From contig NZ_CP049257.1 of assembly GCF_011046535.1 (NCBI RefSeq), positions 4,402,001 through 4,466,000 of the forward strand: DNA of 64,000 nucleotides, in the 5' to 3' direction. Positions 7,916-16,063 of the stretch are shown in pieces. The position numbers were made by a program, and so were the translations under genes. This DNA is from Nocardioides anomalus. Its GTDB lineage: Bacteria > Actinomycetota > Actinomycetes > Propionibacteriales > Nocardioidaceae. How positions within the stretch are numbered: position 1 is the first letter of the stretch; each line of letters starts with the position of its first letter. The notes beneath the pieces were generated by a model. That model was not told the DNA's origin and ran no database searches. It worked only from the letters and a program-made list of their open reading frames with translations.

Positions 7916-8714
7916 GCAACCGACCTACGAGACCGCCCTCGGCGCGTCGTCGCGCGAGACGATCACGCTGCTCGGCCAGGACCTGGCCCGCGACGTGATG
8001 GGCCACGTCGGCTTCGGCGAGCTGTCCTTCTGGCTGGCCACCCAGCGCCGCCCGACCCCCGGCGAGACCCGCGTGTTCGAGGCCGTGCTCGCGGCCCTGG
8101 CCGACCACGGCTTCACCCCGACCGCGATCGTCACCCGGCTGACCTGGCTCTCCGCGCCCGACTCCGTGCAGGGCGCGCTGGCCGCCGGACTGCTCGGCGG
8201 CGGCTCCCGGTTCCTGGGCGTGACCGAGGACGCGGGCCAGTTCCTGCACGCGGTGCTGGACGGGCTCGACGCGCTGCCCGACGACGAGGCGGGCTGGGAC
8301 GCGGTCGCCCTGGACGTCGTACGCCGCCAGCGCGAGGCCGGCCGCTTCGTGCCGGGCCTCGGCCACCACGTGCACAAGGACGGCGACCCGCGCACGCCGC
8401 GGCTGTTCGAGATCGCCCGCGAGGAGGGCCAGTTCGGCCCGCACCTCGCGCTCTTCGAGGCCATCGGCCGGGTGCACCCCGAGGTGCTGGGCAAGACGCT
8501 GCCGCTCAACGGCGCCGGCGTGTGCGGCGCGGCCCTGGCCGACCTCGGGCTGCCGCTGGAGCTGCTGCGCGGCTTCGCCCTCCTGGCCCGCACCGCCGGC
8601 CTGGTCGGCCAGCTCGCCGAGGAGCTGCGGCACCCGGTGGCCAACGACGTCTTCCTCTCCGTGGACCTCCACAACCGGCCGGTCGACCCCGACCCGCTCC
8701 CCCGTCAGCGCTGA
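7908..8714 (+). CDS. Citryl-CoA lyase-like protein (short citrate synthase fold)
   Basis: The 268-residue protein resembles the large-domain core of citrate synthase but is much shorter than the roughly 370-430 residues of a true synthase. It keeps a GLGHHVHKDGDPR motif, equivalent to the GxGHRVYxxxDPR of citrate synthase. Where synthases carry GPLHGGAN it has AAGLLGGGSRF, so the first catalytic histidine is absent. That pattern is seen in stand-alone citryl-CoA lyase homologues. The GTG start overlaps the CoA-transferase stop. The predicted reaction is cleavage of a 3-carboxy-3-hydroxyacyl-CoA into acetyl-CoA (or an analogue) and a 2-oxoacid. Confidence 0.8.
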   Translation: MTEQPTYETALGASSRETITLLGQDLARDVMGHVGFGELSFWLATQRRPTPGETRVFEAVLAALADHGFTPTAIVTRLTWLSAPDSVQGALAAGLLGGGSRFLGVTEDAGQFLHAVLDGLDALPDDEAGWDAVALDVVRRQREAGRFVPGLGHHVHKDGDPRTPRLFEIAREEGQFGPHLALFEAIGRVHPEVLGKTLPLNGAGVCGAALADLGLPLELLRGFALLARTAGLVGQLAEELRHPVANDVFLSVDLHNRPVDPDPLPRQR

Positions 8715-8728
8715 CGAAAGGCAGGACC

Positions 8729-9586
8729 ATGCAGCTGGTCACCGAGCAGAACATCACCGAGCTCGCCAAGCAGCGGTGGGCCACCGCGCACGACGAGCGC
8801 ATCCGCGAGCTGCTCACCGGGCTGGTGCAGCACCTGCACGACTTCGCGCGCGAGGTCCGGCTCACCGAGGCCGAGTGGATGGCCGCCGTCCAGTGGCTGA
8901 CCCGGACCGGGCAGATCAGCGACGAGAAGCGCGAGGAGTTCATCCTCGCCTCCGACGTGCTCGGCCTGTCCATGCTCGTGGTGCAGATGAACCACCGCTT
9001 CGACCCGGCCGCGACGCCGGCCACGGTGCTCGGCCCGTTCCACATCGACGGGTCGCCCGAGCGGGGGTACGCCGAGGACATGTCGGAGGGGCTCCCCGGC
9101 GTACCCCTGTTCGTCAGCGGCACGGTCCGCGCCCTGGACGGCACCCCGATCGGTGGTGCGGTCCTCGACGTCTGGCAGGCCGACGAGGAGGGCGCGTACG
9201 AGGCGCAGCTGCCGGTCGAGGAGGCGCGGCTGCGGGCGAAGTACGCGACCCGCGAGGACGGCACGTACTGCCTGCGCACCATCGCGCCCAAGGGCTACTC
9301 GATCCCCATGGACGGCCCGGTCGGCGACCTGATCCGGCGCACCGAGATCAGCCACTTCCGCCCCGCCCACGTGCACTTCCTGCTCAACGTGCCCGGCCAC
9401 CGACCGCTCATCACCCACCTGTTCGAGGACGGCGCGGAGTACCTCGACAGCGACGTGGTCTTCGGGACCAAGCAGGAGCTCGTGGTGCGCTACGAGCACC
9501 ACGAGCCGGGTCCGGCCCCCGACGGGACGACCCTCACCGAGCCGTGGGTGTCGGCCACCTACGACTTCGTGCTGCAACCGGCCTGA
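8729..9586 (+). CDS. Intradiol ring-cleavage dioxygenase (hydroxyquinol/catechol 1,2-dioxygenase type)
   Basis: The 285-residue protein has an N-terminal linker helix domain and a C-terminal beta-sandwich. The four iron ligands of intradiol enzymes can be placed at Tyr157, Tyr190 (APKGYSIP), His214 and His216 (RPAHVHF). The N-terminal NITELAKQRWATAHDERIRELL region is typical of hydroxyquinol or chlorocatechol dioxygenases rather than protocatechuate 3,4-dioxygenase. It would open a catechol or 1,2,4-trihydroxybenzene ring to a muconate or maleylacetate. A GAAAGG site precedes the ATG. It lies in the IclR-linked operon with a CoA transferase and a lyase. The exact diol is uncertain. Confidence 0.92.
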   Translation: MQLVTEQNITELAKQRWATAHDERIRELLTGLVQHLHDFAREVRLTEAEWMAAVQWLTRTGQISDEKREEFILASDVLGLSMLVVQMNHRFDPAATPATVLGPFHIDGSPERGYAEDMSEGLPGVPLFVSGTVRALDGTPIGGAVLDVWQADEEGAYEAQLPVEEARLRAKYATREDGTYCLRTIAPKGYSIPMDGPVGDLIRRTEISHFRPAHVHFLLNVPGHRPLITHLFEDGAEYLDSDVVFGTKQELVVRYEHHEPGPAPDGTTLTEPWVSATYDFVLQPA

Positions 9587-10527
9587 TGCGGGCCGTCGAG
9601 GTCCACACCCCCGGCGAGCCGCCGCGCGTCGTCGAGCGGGCGGAGCCCGACGGGGCCACGGTCGCCCTGCTGGCCGCGCCGATCACGCCGCTGGACCTCC
9701 TCTGCGCCAGCGGGGCGTCGTACTTCGGGGTCCCGCGGACGCCGTACGTCCCGGGCGTGCAGGGTGTCGGCACCCTCGACGGACAGCCGGTGTGGTTCCC
9801 GACCAGCGCCGGCATGGCGCCGGGTGACGGGTCGATGGCCGAGCGGGTCGCGGTGCCCGCGGGGGCTGCGGTGCCGCTGCCCGCCGGGGCGGACCCGACC
9901 GAGGTGGCCGCGCTCGGGCTGTCCGCGGTCGCCGCCCTGATGGCGCTGACCTGGCGCGGCGAGCTGGCCGAGGGCGAGACCGTGCTGGTGCTCGGCGGCG
10001 GCGGGGTCGTCGGCCAGGCCGCGGTCCAGCTGGCCCGGCGCTACGGCGCGGCGCGGGTCGTCGCGGCGGCCCGGTCCCACGAGGGCCAGCAGCGAGCGCT
10101 GGCCGCCGGGGCCGACGCGGTGGTCGAGCTCGGCGGCGAGGACCTGGAGGAGCTGGCCGGGCGGCTGGGCCGCGCCCTGGACGGACCGGCCGACCTGGTG
10201 CTCGACCCGCTGTACGGCGTACCCGCTGCGGCCGCCGCGCGCTGCCTGCGATCCGGCGGGCGGCTGGTCAACCTGGGCGGCTCGGCCGCCGAGCACGCGC
10301 CCATCGACTCCTCGACCCTGCGGAGCCGGTCGCTGCGGCTGCTCGGCTACACCAACAACGAGCTGACGCTCGAACAGCGCGCGCAGGCGGTGGCCACCGT
10401 GGCGGGGCACGCCGCGGCCGGCGAGCTGGCCGTGGCGCACGAGGTCGTACCGCTCGCGGGCGCACCCGAGGCCTGGCGGCGCCAGGCCGCCGGGCTGACC
10501 AGCGGGCGCCTGGTCCTGGTGCCCTAG
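9586..10527 (+). CDS. Zinc-free MDR family quinone oxidoreductase-like protein
   Basis: The 313-residue medium-chain reductase has a nucleotide-binding GGGGVVGQAAVQLA motif near residue 140. It lacks the structural-zinc cysteine lobe and the catalytic cysteine of alcohol dehydrogenases, which points to the quinone oxidoreductase (QOR) group using NADPH. The ATG overlaps the dioxygenase stop by one base (TGATG), so it belongs to the same operon. It may reduce an enone or quinone made during ring degradation, or detoxify by-products. The N-terminal catalytic domain is short, about 125 residues. The specific substrate is not evident. Confidence 0.85.
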   Translation: MRAVEVHTPGEPPRVVERAEPDGATVALLAAPITPLDLLCASGASYFGVPRTPYVPGVQGVGTLDGQPVWFPTSAGMAPGDGSMAERVAVPAGAAVPLPAGADPTEVAALGLSAVAALMALTWRGELAEGETVLVLGGGGVVGQAAVQLARRYGAARVVAAARSHEGQQRALAAGADAVVELGGEDLEELAGRLGRALDGPADLVLDPLYGVPAAAAARCLRSGGRLVNLGGSAAEHAPIDSSTLRSRSLRLLGYTNNELTLEQRAQAVATVAGHAAAGELAVAHEVVPLAGAPEAWRRQAAGLTSGRLVLVP

Positions 10528-10532
10528 CGGCC

Positions 10533-11228
10533 CTAGCGGTAGGTCACGAGCTCGCGGTCGAGGGCCGCGTGCTCGTTGAAGGTCAGCAGCCGGGCGCCGG
10601 TCGAGCCGACGACGATGCGGGTGACCGAGCCGTTGACGACGACCGCGTTGAAGCGGGTCCAGGCCGAGGCCAGCTGGGCCGTGTCGGCTCCGACCATGGT
10701 CAGCATCGCGCAGGCCGCGGCGATCGGGCCGCCGGAGGTGACGACGAGCGCGGTGCGCCGCTCGCCCGCGGCGCGGGCCGCGTAGCCGATGCCGTCGCGG
10801 ACCCGGGCGACGAAGGCGCTGAAGGACTCGTTGTAGTCGGAGTCGTAGGCGCCCGAGGCCCAGCGCGCGGTGGCCGCGGTGTAGAGCTCGTGGAAGGCGC
10901 GCAGGTCCATGCCACCGGAGTTGAGCAGGTCGCGCTGCTCCTCGGTGATGGTCGGGTAGCGGTGCATGATCCCGAGGTGGTCGAGCTCGGCCCAGCGCTC
11001 GTCGACCTCCAGGGGCAGCTCCCACGAGGCGGCGGCGGTGACCATCGCCTCGGCGGTCTCGCGCTGGCGGCGCATCCCGCCGTGGATCATCGAGGTGGGC
11101 ACGATGCCGTACCCCGCGAGGATCTCCGCGACCCGACGGCTCTGCCGCACGCCGAGCCCCGAGAGCACGTCGTAGTCGTCGGTCCCGAACGAGGCCTGCC
11201 CGTGCCGCACGAGCATCACGACTCCCAT
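10533..11228 (-). CDS. Histidine phosphatase family protein
   Basis: The 231-residue protein begins with MGVVMLVRHGQASFG, the RHG motif of the histidine phosphatase (phosphoglycerate mutase-like) superfamily, with His9 as the expected phospho-acceptor. The second histidine pocket may lie in VVTSGGPIAA, where the usual SHG is replaced by SGG. The family includes broad phosphatases and mutases, and the missing second histidine makes a mutase role less likely. I start it at ATG 11226-11228 because translation then opens directly with the first strand. It converges with the quinone-reductase gene, with only 5 bp between the two stops. Confidence 0.85.
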   Translation of the reverse strand: MGVVMLVRHGQASFGTDDYDVLSGLGVRQSRRVAEILAGYGIVPTSMIHGGMRRQRETAEAMVTAAASWELPLEVDERWAELDHLGIMHRYPTITEEQRDLLNSGGMDLRAFHELYTAATARWASGAYDSDYNESFSAFVARVRDGIGYAARAAGERRTALVVTSGGPIAAACAMLTMVGADTAQLASAWTRFNAVVVNGSVTRIVVGSTGARLLTFNEHAALDRELVTYR

Positions 11229-11256
11229 GGCGCTGTGCCCCTCCCTTCTGCTGCGG

Positions 11257-12783
11257 TCACCCGGCGACCGTCGTCGTGACCCGGGCACGCTGCACCGGGT
11301 CGGTCCACGAGTCTCTCGCGTGGAGCAGCCGGACCAGGGACCAGACCACGAACGGCGCGGCGACGAGGACCGAGAGTCCGGCGTACGGCGTGCGCGCGAG
11401 CCCGGAGAACACCAGGCTGGTCAGCGTCGTGGTGACGGCGAGCTTGGTGGAGTAGCCGACCATGACCAGCGGCGGCGCCGGCGTCGCGCGGGCCGAGCGC
11501 AGGTCGACGGCGAAGGGGCGCCGCGAGGACCAGCGCATGGCCGACGAGACCACCTGCAGGACCACGACCACCCACGTGCAGAGCAGCGCGCTGAGCTCGG
11601 AGCCGGTGGGCAGCCCGGCGCGCAGCCCGGCCAGCACCATGGTCACGAAGGACGCCGCGAGCAGGAACTCGGTCAGCACCCACGCGCGCGCCGCGAAGAC
11701 CGCCCAGGCACCGACCGGCAGGCTCTCGCGCCACAGGCCGCCGCGGCCGTCCAGGCACCACGCGTTCACGCCGAAGAGCAGCGCGCCGCCGGAGGCGACC
11801 AGGCCCGGCAGGATCGTCATCTGCGCCCAGTCCAGGTTGCCCGCGAGGGCGACGACGCCCGGTCCGACGGCGAGCACGGCCAGGCCGCGGCGCATCGGCA
11901 CGGCCCGCCAGACCGAGCCGCGATCGGTGCGGACCAGGCCGGCCAGCGGCGAGCGGGGCAGGCGCCGGGCGGGGAAGTTCTCGGTCTCGACGCGGCTCTC
12001 GTCGCGCGGCAGCCGCCGCGCGGCCAGGTGGGCGGGCACCGCGCCGAGCGCCACCGCACTCAGGAGCAGGGCGGCCTCGATGGCGATCGCCTCGAGCCAG
12101 CCGGTGCTGAAGCCGTTGAAGAGCTGCGCGGCCAGCCGGGTCGTGGGGAACCGGTCGAGGATGGTGCCGAGCTGGCCGGCCAGCTGGAGGGCGACGGCGA
12201 GCGCCGCGACCGTGACGCCCAGCGTCCGCACGATCGCGATGCCGTGCTCGCGGCGGCGCAGCGCCTCGATGGTCCAGGCCACGACCTGGCCGCACGCGGT
12301 GGCCGCCAGGATCCAGAGCAGGATGCCTACCAGGGCGTAGGGCAGCAGCGCGGTGCGGATGCCGTACGCCGTGGCGCCCAGCAGGACCCAGGCCTGGAGC
12401 AGCCACGCGATGTTGAGCGGCGCCAGGAGCAGCGCGCCGAGGTGGTCGGTCGTCGGGCTGACCGGGAAGACCGTGGCGTGCTCGCGGTGCAGCAGCTCGC
12501 GGCCGCCGCCCGACGCCACCGCCGAGGCGATGGACAGCAGCAGGAACCCGGCCATGGCCGACGGCATCAGGCTCAGCGCGTCGAGGGCGTAGCCCGAGGT
12601 GTAGTCGCCGGCGCCGTCCATCAGCGCCGGCACGGCCACCGCGGCCGCGGTCAGACCGGCGAAGACCGACGCGGCGAGGGCGAACGCGCGCGGGCGGCGT
12701 ACTGTCCCGGCGCGGAAGGCGACCAGGTGGCCGACGTCGCGGACCGAGCGCCGGACCTCAGTCCAGGAGGCTGCGGTAGGCAC
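11257..12783 (-). CDS. ABC transporter membrane protein, about 12 membrane segments
   Basis: The 508-residue hydrophobic protein has roughly 11 to 12 membrane segments and no clear catalytic motif. It follows an ABC-type ATPase gene with a 26-bp overlap and a good GAGGAGG ribosome site before its GTG, so it is most likely the membrane partner of that ATPase. Cytoplasmic loops rich in Arg and Glu separate the two membrane halves at about residues 255-290. The architecture resembles large ABC-2-type permeases of actinobacteria. Direction and substrate of transport are unknown; export is more likely because no binding protein is present. Confidence 0.75.
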   Translation of the reverse strand: MPTAASWTEVRRSVRDVGHLVAFRAGTVRRPRAFALAASVFAGLTAAAVAVPALMDGAGDYTSGYALDALSLMPSAMAGFLLLSIASAVASGGGRELLHREHATVFPVSPTTDHLGALLLAPLNIAWLLQAWVLLGATAYGIRTALLPYALVGILLWILAATACGQVVAWTIEALRRREHGIAIVRTLGVTVAALAVALQLAGQLGTILDRFPTTRLAAQLFNGFSTGWLEAIAIEAALLLSAVALGAVPAHLAARRLPRDESRVETENFPARRLPRSPLAGLVRTDRGSVWRAVPMRRGLAVLAVGPGVVALAGNLDWAQMTILPGLVASGGALLFGVNAWCLDGRGGLWRESLPVGAWAVFAARAWVLTEFLLAASFVTMVLAGLRAGLPTGSELSALLCTWVVVVLQVVSSAMRWSSRRPFAVDLRSARATPAPPLVMVGYSTKLAVTTTLTSLVFSGLARTPYAGLSVLVAAPFVVWSLVRLLHARDSWTDPVQRARVTTTVAG

Positions 12784-13471
12784 GGGCCCCCTCCTCGCCG
12801 GCCATGTCGCCCGCGCTCGCGGTGGCCACCTGCGCGCCGCCACGGAGCACGAGCACCGCCGTGCACGCCTCGACGGCCAGCTCACGCAGGTGGGTGGAGA
12901 CGAGCACGCACGCGCCGCGGGCGCGCGCGTCGTTGATGACCTCGAACGTCGCCTCGACCCCGATCGGGTCCACGCCGTCGAAGGGCTCGTCGAGCAGCAG
13001 CACCTCGGGCTCGTGCAACGCCGCCAGGACCACGCTCAGCCGACGCCCCATGCCGTGGCTGAACCCTGTGGTCACCCGGTGGGCGACGTCGCCGAGCTCG
13101 AAGCGCTCCAGCAGGTCGCGGCCGCGCTCCTCCCAGCCCGCCAGCCGGCGCAGCCGCGCCGACAGCTGGAGGTGCTCCCACGGCGTGGCCCGCGGGACCA
13201 GGCCGCCCACGTCCGGGCAGTAGCCGACCCGCCGCTTGACCTCGAGCGCGTGCGTGCGCACGTCGTACCCGGCCACCACGGCGCTGCCCGCCGTCGGCGG
13301 CACCACCCCGGCCAGGACGCGCATCGTCGTGGACTTGCCCGCGCCGTTGCGGCCCAGCAGGGCCGTGGCCTGCCCGGCCTCGGCCTGCAGGTCCACGCCC
13401 GCCACGGCCTCCACCTCGCCGAAGCGCACGTGCAGGCTGCGTACGTCGACGACGGGACCGCGGCTGCTCAC
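12758..13471 (-). CDS. ABC transporter ATP-binding protein (ABC-2/CcmA type)
   Basis: The 237-residue ATPase has Walker A LLGRNGAGKSTT near residues 38-48 and Walker B EVLLLDEPFDGVDPIG. Its signature loop reads FSHGMGRRLSVVLA instead of the usual LSGGQ, which is a marked departure. A switch-region histidine is present in VSTHL. The closest general match is the CcmA/DrrA-like ATPase group that energises ABC-2 exporters. The start is a GTG at 13469-13471. It is first in a two-gene operon with the membrane protein downstream. The degenerate signature motif could affect hydrolysis rate; most residues around it are family-like. Confidence 0.9.
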   Translation of the reverse strand: MSSRGPVVDVRSLHVRFGEVEAVAGVDLQAEAGQATALLGRNGAGKSTTMRVLAGVVPPTAGSAVVAGYDVRTHALEVKRRVGYCPDVGGLVPRATPWEHLQLSARLRRLAGWEERGRDLLERFELGDVAHRVTTGFSHGMGRRLSVVLAALHEPEVLLLDEPFDGVDPIGVEATFEVINDARARGACVLVSTHLRELAVEACTAVLVLRGGAQVATASAGDMAGEEGARAYRSLLD

Positions 13472-13543
13472 GCGCCAATCCTCCCGGTGCGAGGCGCCCA
13501 GCGCCGGGGAATGGCGAAGTTGGCGACGCCGGGAGCCGGTCGG

Positions 13544-14344
13544 TCAGGGCGCCTGACCCAGAAGGGTGGCGAGGTCGTCGGCGAGCCGGTCGCGGGCCAC
13601 CTGGGTCAGCGGCAGCTCGAGGCCGGAGGCGGCCCCGGCGGACAGGGCCAGGTCGAGGTCCTTGTGGCCCAGCGCGGTCAGGTGGGCCGGGTCCAGGGCG
13701 CCCGCCTCGCGTCCGACGAGGACGCCCGGGCCGCCGATGAGGCGGTCGGTGTGGCGCATGACCGCGGCCAGGTCGTCCGGGGCCAGGCCGGCCGAGGTGA
13801 CGAGACGCCGGGCCTCGGCGGCGGCGCCGAAGGCGACGTACTGGACCAGGTTGCGCGCCAGCTTGAGCCGGGTCCCCGCCCCGGGCCCGCCGACGTGGAG
13901 CACCAGCGTGCCCAGCCTCTCCAGCACCGGTCGGGCCTCCGCGAAGTCCTCCGGGGCCGCACCGACCATGACGGCGAGCTCGCCCGTGGCGGCCGCCCCC
14001 ACGCCTCCGCTGACCGGAGCGTCGACGACCCGGCCCGGGAGCGTGGCCGGGGTGTCGGGGTGCACGGTGGCGTGCACCAGGACCAGCGGGTCGTGGTCCG
14101 CGAGCTCCGTGGCGACCGCACGCACCTCCGCGTCGTCGCGCACGACGACGCACACCGCATCGGCTGCTGCGGCCAGCGCCGCGAGGGAGCCCGCCGCGAC
14201 GGCGCCCGCCCCGACCAGTGCAGCGACGGCGTCGCGGCGCACGTCGTGGACCACCACCTCGTCACCGGGCGCGCGGGTCGCGAGCAGCCGACGGGCCATC
14301 GGCGCGCCCATCGCGCCGAGCCCGACGATCCCGATCCGGGTCAC
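13544..14344 (-). CDS. NAD-binding beta-hydroxyacid dehydrogenase (3-hydroxyisobutyrate dehydrogenase-like)
   Basis: The 266-residue protein has the N-terminal Rossmann motif GIVGLGAMGAPMARRL. It also has a DAPVSGG substrate loop (DAPVSGGVGAAATGELAVMVG) and a catalytic lysine in GAGTRLKLARNLVQY. These are the hallmarks of 3-hydroxyisobutyrate, tartronate semialdehyde and related beta-hydroxyacid dehydrogenases. It oxidises a beta-hydroxyacid to a semialdehyde, or the reverse. The GTG start overlaps the stop of the upstream SDR gene (GTGA), and it is the last gene of the seven-gene oxidoreductase operon. It probably handles an intermediate of that pathway. Confidence 0.9.
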   Translation of the reverse strand: MTRIGIVGLGAMGAPMARRLLATRAPGDEVVVHDVRRDAVAALVGAGAVAAGSLAALAAAADAVCVVVRDDAEVRAVATELADHDPLVLVHATVHPDTPATLPGRVVDAPVSGGVGAAATGELAVMVGAAPEDFAEARPVLERLGTLVLHVGGPGAGTRLKLARNLVQYVAFGAAAEARRLVTSAGLAPDDLAAVMRHTDRLIGGPGVLVGREAGALDPAHLTALGHKDLDLALSAGAASGLELPLTQVARDRLADDLATLLGQAP

Positions 14345-15081
14345 GCGTTGAGGCCGCCGTCGACGACGAAGTCCGCGCCGGTGCAGTACGACGAGGCGTC
14401 CGAGGCCAGGAACGCCACGACCGTGGCGACCTCCAGCGGCCGGCCGGGGCGAGGGATCGGGATCCGCGCCGGGTCGAGGCGGGTCGGGTCGTGCATGTCG
14501 GTGTCGACGGAGCCCGGGCACACGCAGTTGACGCGGATGCCGCGTCGGGCGAGCGCCTGGGCGGCCGAGCGGCTCACGCCGCGGAGCCCGAACTTCGAGG
14601 CCGAGTACGGCAGGGCGGCGCCGTAGCCCCGCAGCCCGGCGGTGGAGGAGATGTTGACGATGGACGAGCCCTCCGGCATCAGCGGCACGAGGACCTGGAT
14701 GCCCAGGATCGCGCCGACCAGGTTGACGTCGAGGACGCGGCGGGTGTCGGCCGGGCTCCACTCCTCGAGCGGCTTGGCCTCGAAGACGCCGGCGTTGTTG
14801 ACGAGCACGTCGACGCGGCCGTGCTCGGCGTCGAGCCGGGCCGCGAGGTCGGCCCACGAGGACGCGTCGGCCACGTCCAGCGCATGGCTCACGACTCCGG
14901 GACCCAGCCGGTCGACGAGGTGCTGGGTGGGCAGCACGTCTGCGGCGACCACGGTCGCCCCGAGCGAGTGCAGCAGCTCCACCTCGGCGGCGCCCTGCCC
15001 CTTGGCCGCACCGGTGACCACCGCGACCTTGTCGCGCAGGCTGTCGAGCCCGGGCAGGCCCGGGCCGGTCGTGTCGCTCAC
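14341..15081 (-). CDS. Short-chain dehydrogenase/reductase (FabG/3-alpha-HSD-like)
   Basis: The 246-residue classical SDR has TGAAKGQG at residues 23-30, NNAG at 95-98, Ser145, Tyr159 and Lys163. Asp48 after the second strand favours NAD(H). The C-terminus STGADF-type motif (YCTGADFVVDGG) is typical of FabG-like and hydroxysteroid or hydroxyacyl dehydrogenases. It is embedded in the operon with 4-bp overlaps on both sides. It may oxidise the alcohol whose product is later decarboxylated by the 2-oxoacid:ferredoxin oxidoreductase. The substrate is not known. Confidence 0.9.
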   Translation of the reverse strand: MSDTTGPGLPGLDSLRDKVAVVTGAAKGQGAAEVELLHSLGATVVAADVLPTQHLVDRLGPGVVSHALDVADASSWADLAARLDAEHGRVDVLVNNAGVFEAKPLEEWSPADTRRVLDVNLVGAILGIQVLVPLMPEGSSIVNISSTAGLRGYGAALPYSASKFGLRGVSRSAAQALARRGIRVNCVCPGSVDTDMHDPTRLDPARIPIPRPGRPLEVATVVAFLASDASSYCTGADFVVDGGLNA

Positions 15082-15308
15082 CCGCGCTGGAAGCGGTAGA
15101 CGTCGAAGACGTAGTCGGGACAGACCATCTGGCACGCCGTGCAGCCGGTGCAGCCCTCGTGCAGCAGCGGGAAGCGGTAGCCGAGCTCGTTGACCTCGCT
15201 GCTCATCTCGAGCACCCCGGGCGGGCAGGCCGCGATGCAGAGCTCGCAGCCCTTGCACCGCTCGGTGTCGATGACGAGGGTGCCGCGCGAGCCGCGCTGG
15301 TCGCTCAC
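15078..15308 (-). CDS. 2[4Fe-4S] ferredoxin, delta subunit of 2-oxoacid oxidoreductase
   Basis: The 76-residue protein has two complete cluster motifs. They are CxxCxxCxxxCP with Cys18, 21, 24 and 28, and a second set with Cys53, 56, 59 and 63. This is the bacterial two-cluster ferredoxin fold, like the delta (KorD/PorD) subunit of archaeal-type oxidoreductases. It should accept electrons from the alpha-beta catalytic core encoded just upstream in the operon. It overlaps the GntR stop and the SDR start by 4 bp each, so it is translationally coupled. The spacing is regular, suggesting two low-potential [4Fe-4S] clusters. Confidence 0.93.
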   Translation of the reverse strand: MSDQRGSRGTLVIDTERCKGCELCIAACPPGVLEMSSEVNELGYRFPLLHEGCTGCTACQMVCPDYVFDVYRFQRG

Positions 15309-16063
15309 GCGAGGAGCTCGGGATCGGTGAAGTGGGCGGCGCCGACCGTGCCGCCGAGGACGGCCTCCACGAGCGAGGCGAGGTCGAGGTTCTCCAGCCC
15401 GACCAGCTCGCCCTCCTGACCGTCGAACACCCCGCGGGCCCGCAGGGACCGGATCGCCTGCTCCCCCGTCCCGAGGACGTGGCGCACGGTGGCGTCGAGG
15501 GCGCTGGCCAGGTCGCCGAAGCGCAGGGCGGCGAGCTCCTCGCTGAGGTACTCGCGCTCGCGTTCCACGTCGTCCTCGATGGCCAGCAGGGAGACCGACC
15601 GGACCAGCCCGTTGAAGGTGCGCAGCAGCGAGCGCAGGTGCGGGCCGGCGGCGTGCACGTTGATGATCCGGCGGAACTCACGGGCGTGCCGTTCGAAGTC
15701 CACCGCGCCGGTGCTGGCCAGGGCCCGGTCGTGCGCGGCCTCGAGCCGGTCGAGCGTCGAGGCGTCGAGGCGACCGACGACGGTCCGCACGGTGAGCGCG
15801 CTCAGCAGGGCGTAGAGCGTGAACCCCTCCCGCACGGCGTCCACGCCGAGCTGGGCGACGTAGGCGCCGCGGTGCAGGGGCATGTCGACGAGGCCGTCCC
15901 GCTCGAGCAGGATCAGGGCCTCCCGCAGCGGTGCGCGGCTCACGTCCAGCTCGGCGGCCACCGCGGCCAGGTCGATCCGGTCACCCGGCCGCAGCTCCCC
16001 GCGGACGATCCGGCCGACGAGGACGTCGGCGATCGCATCACTGGTCTTGTGCCGCGAGATCAT
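15305..16063 (-). CDS. GntR family regulator with C-terminal FCD-type helical domain
   Basis: The 252-residue protein has a GntR winged helix at residues about 5-70 (HKTSDAIADVLVGRIVRGELRPGDRI, VSRAPLREALILLERDGLV). An all-helical C-terminal half of about 150 residues follows, with spaced His and Asp/Glu residues, as in FadR/FCD regulators that sense carboxylic acids. The start ATG at 16063 overlaps the beta-subunit stop. Unusually the gene sits in the middle of the operon it likely controls, between the catalytic subunits and the ferredoxin. The candidate target is the divergent promoter at 18547-18611. Confidence 0.9.
   Translation of the reverse strand: MISRHKTSDAIADVLVGRIVRGELRPGDRIDLAAVAAELDVSRAPLREALILLERDGLVDMPLHRGAYVAQLGVDAVREGFTLYALLSALTVRTVVGRLDASTLDRLEAAHDRALASTGAVDFERHAREFRRIINVHAAGPHLRSLLRTFNGLVRSVSLLAIEDDVEREREYLSEELAALRFGDLASALDATVRHVLGTGEQAIRSLRARGVFDGQEGELVGLENLDLASLVEAVLGGTVGAAHFTDPELLA

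Noticed and set aside
13472..13543. Possible small gene between the ABC ATPase and the hydroxyacid dehydrogenase
   Set aside because: The 72-bp gap has no ribosome site and no frame of useful length; I see only the ATPase upstream region.
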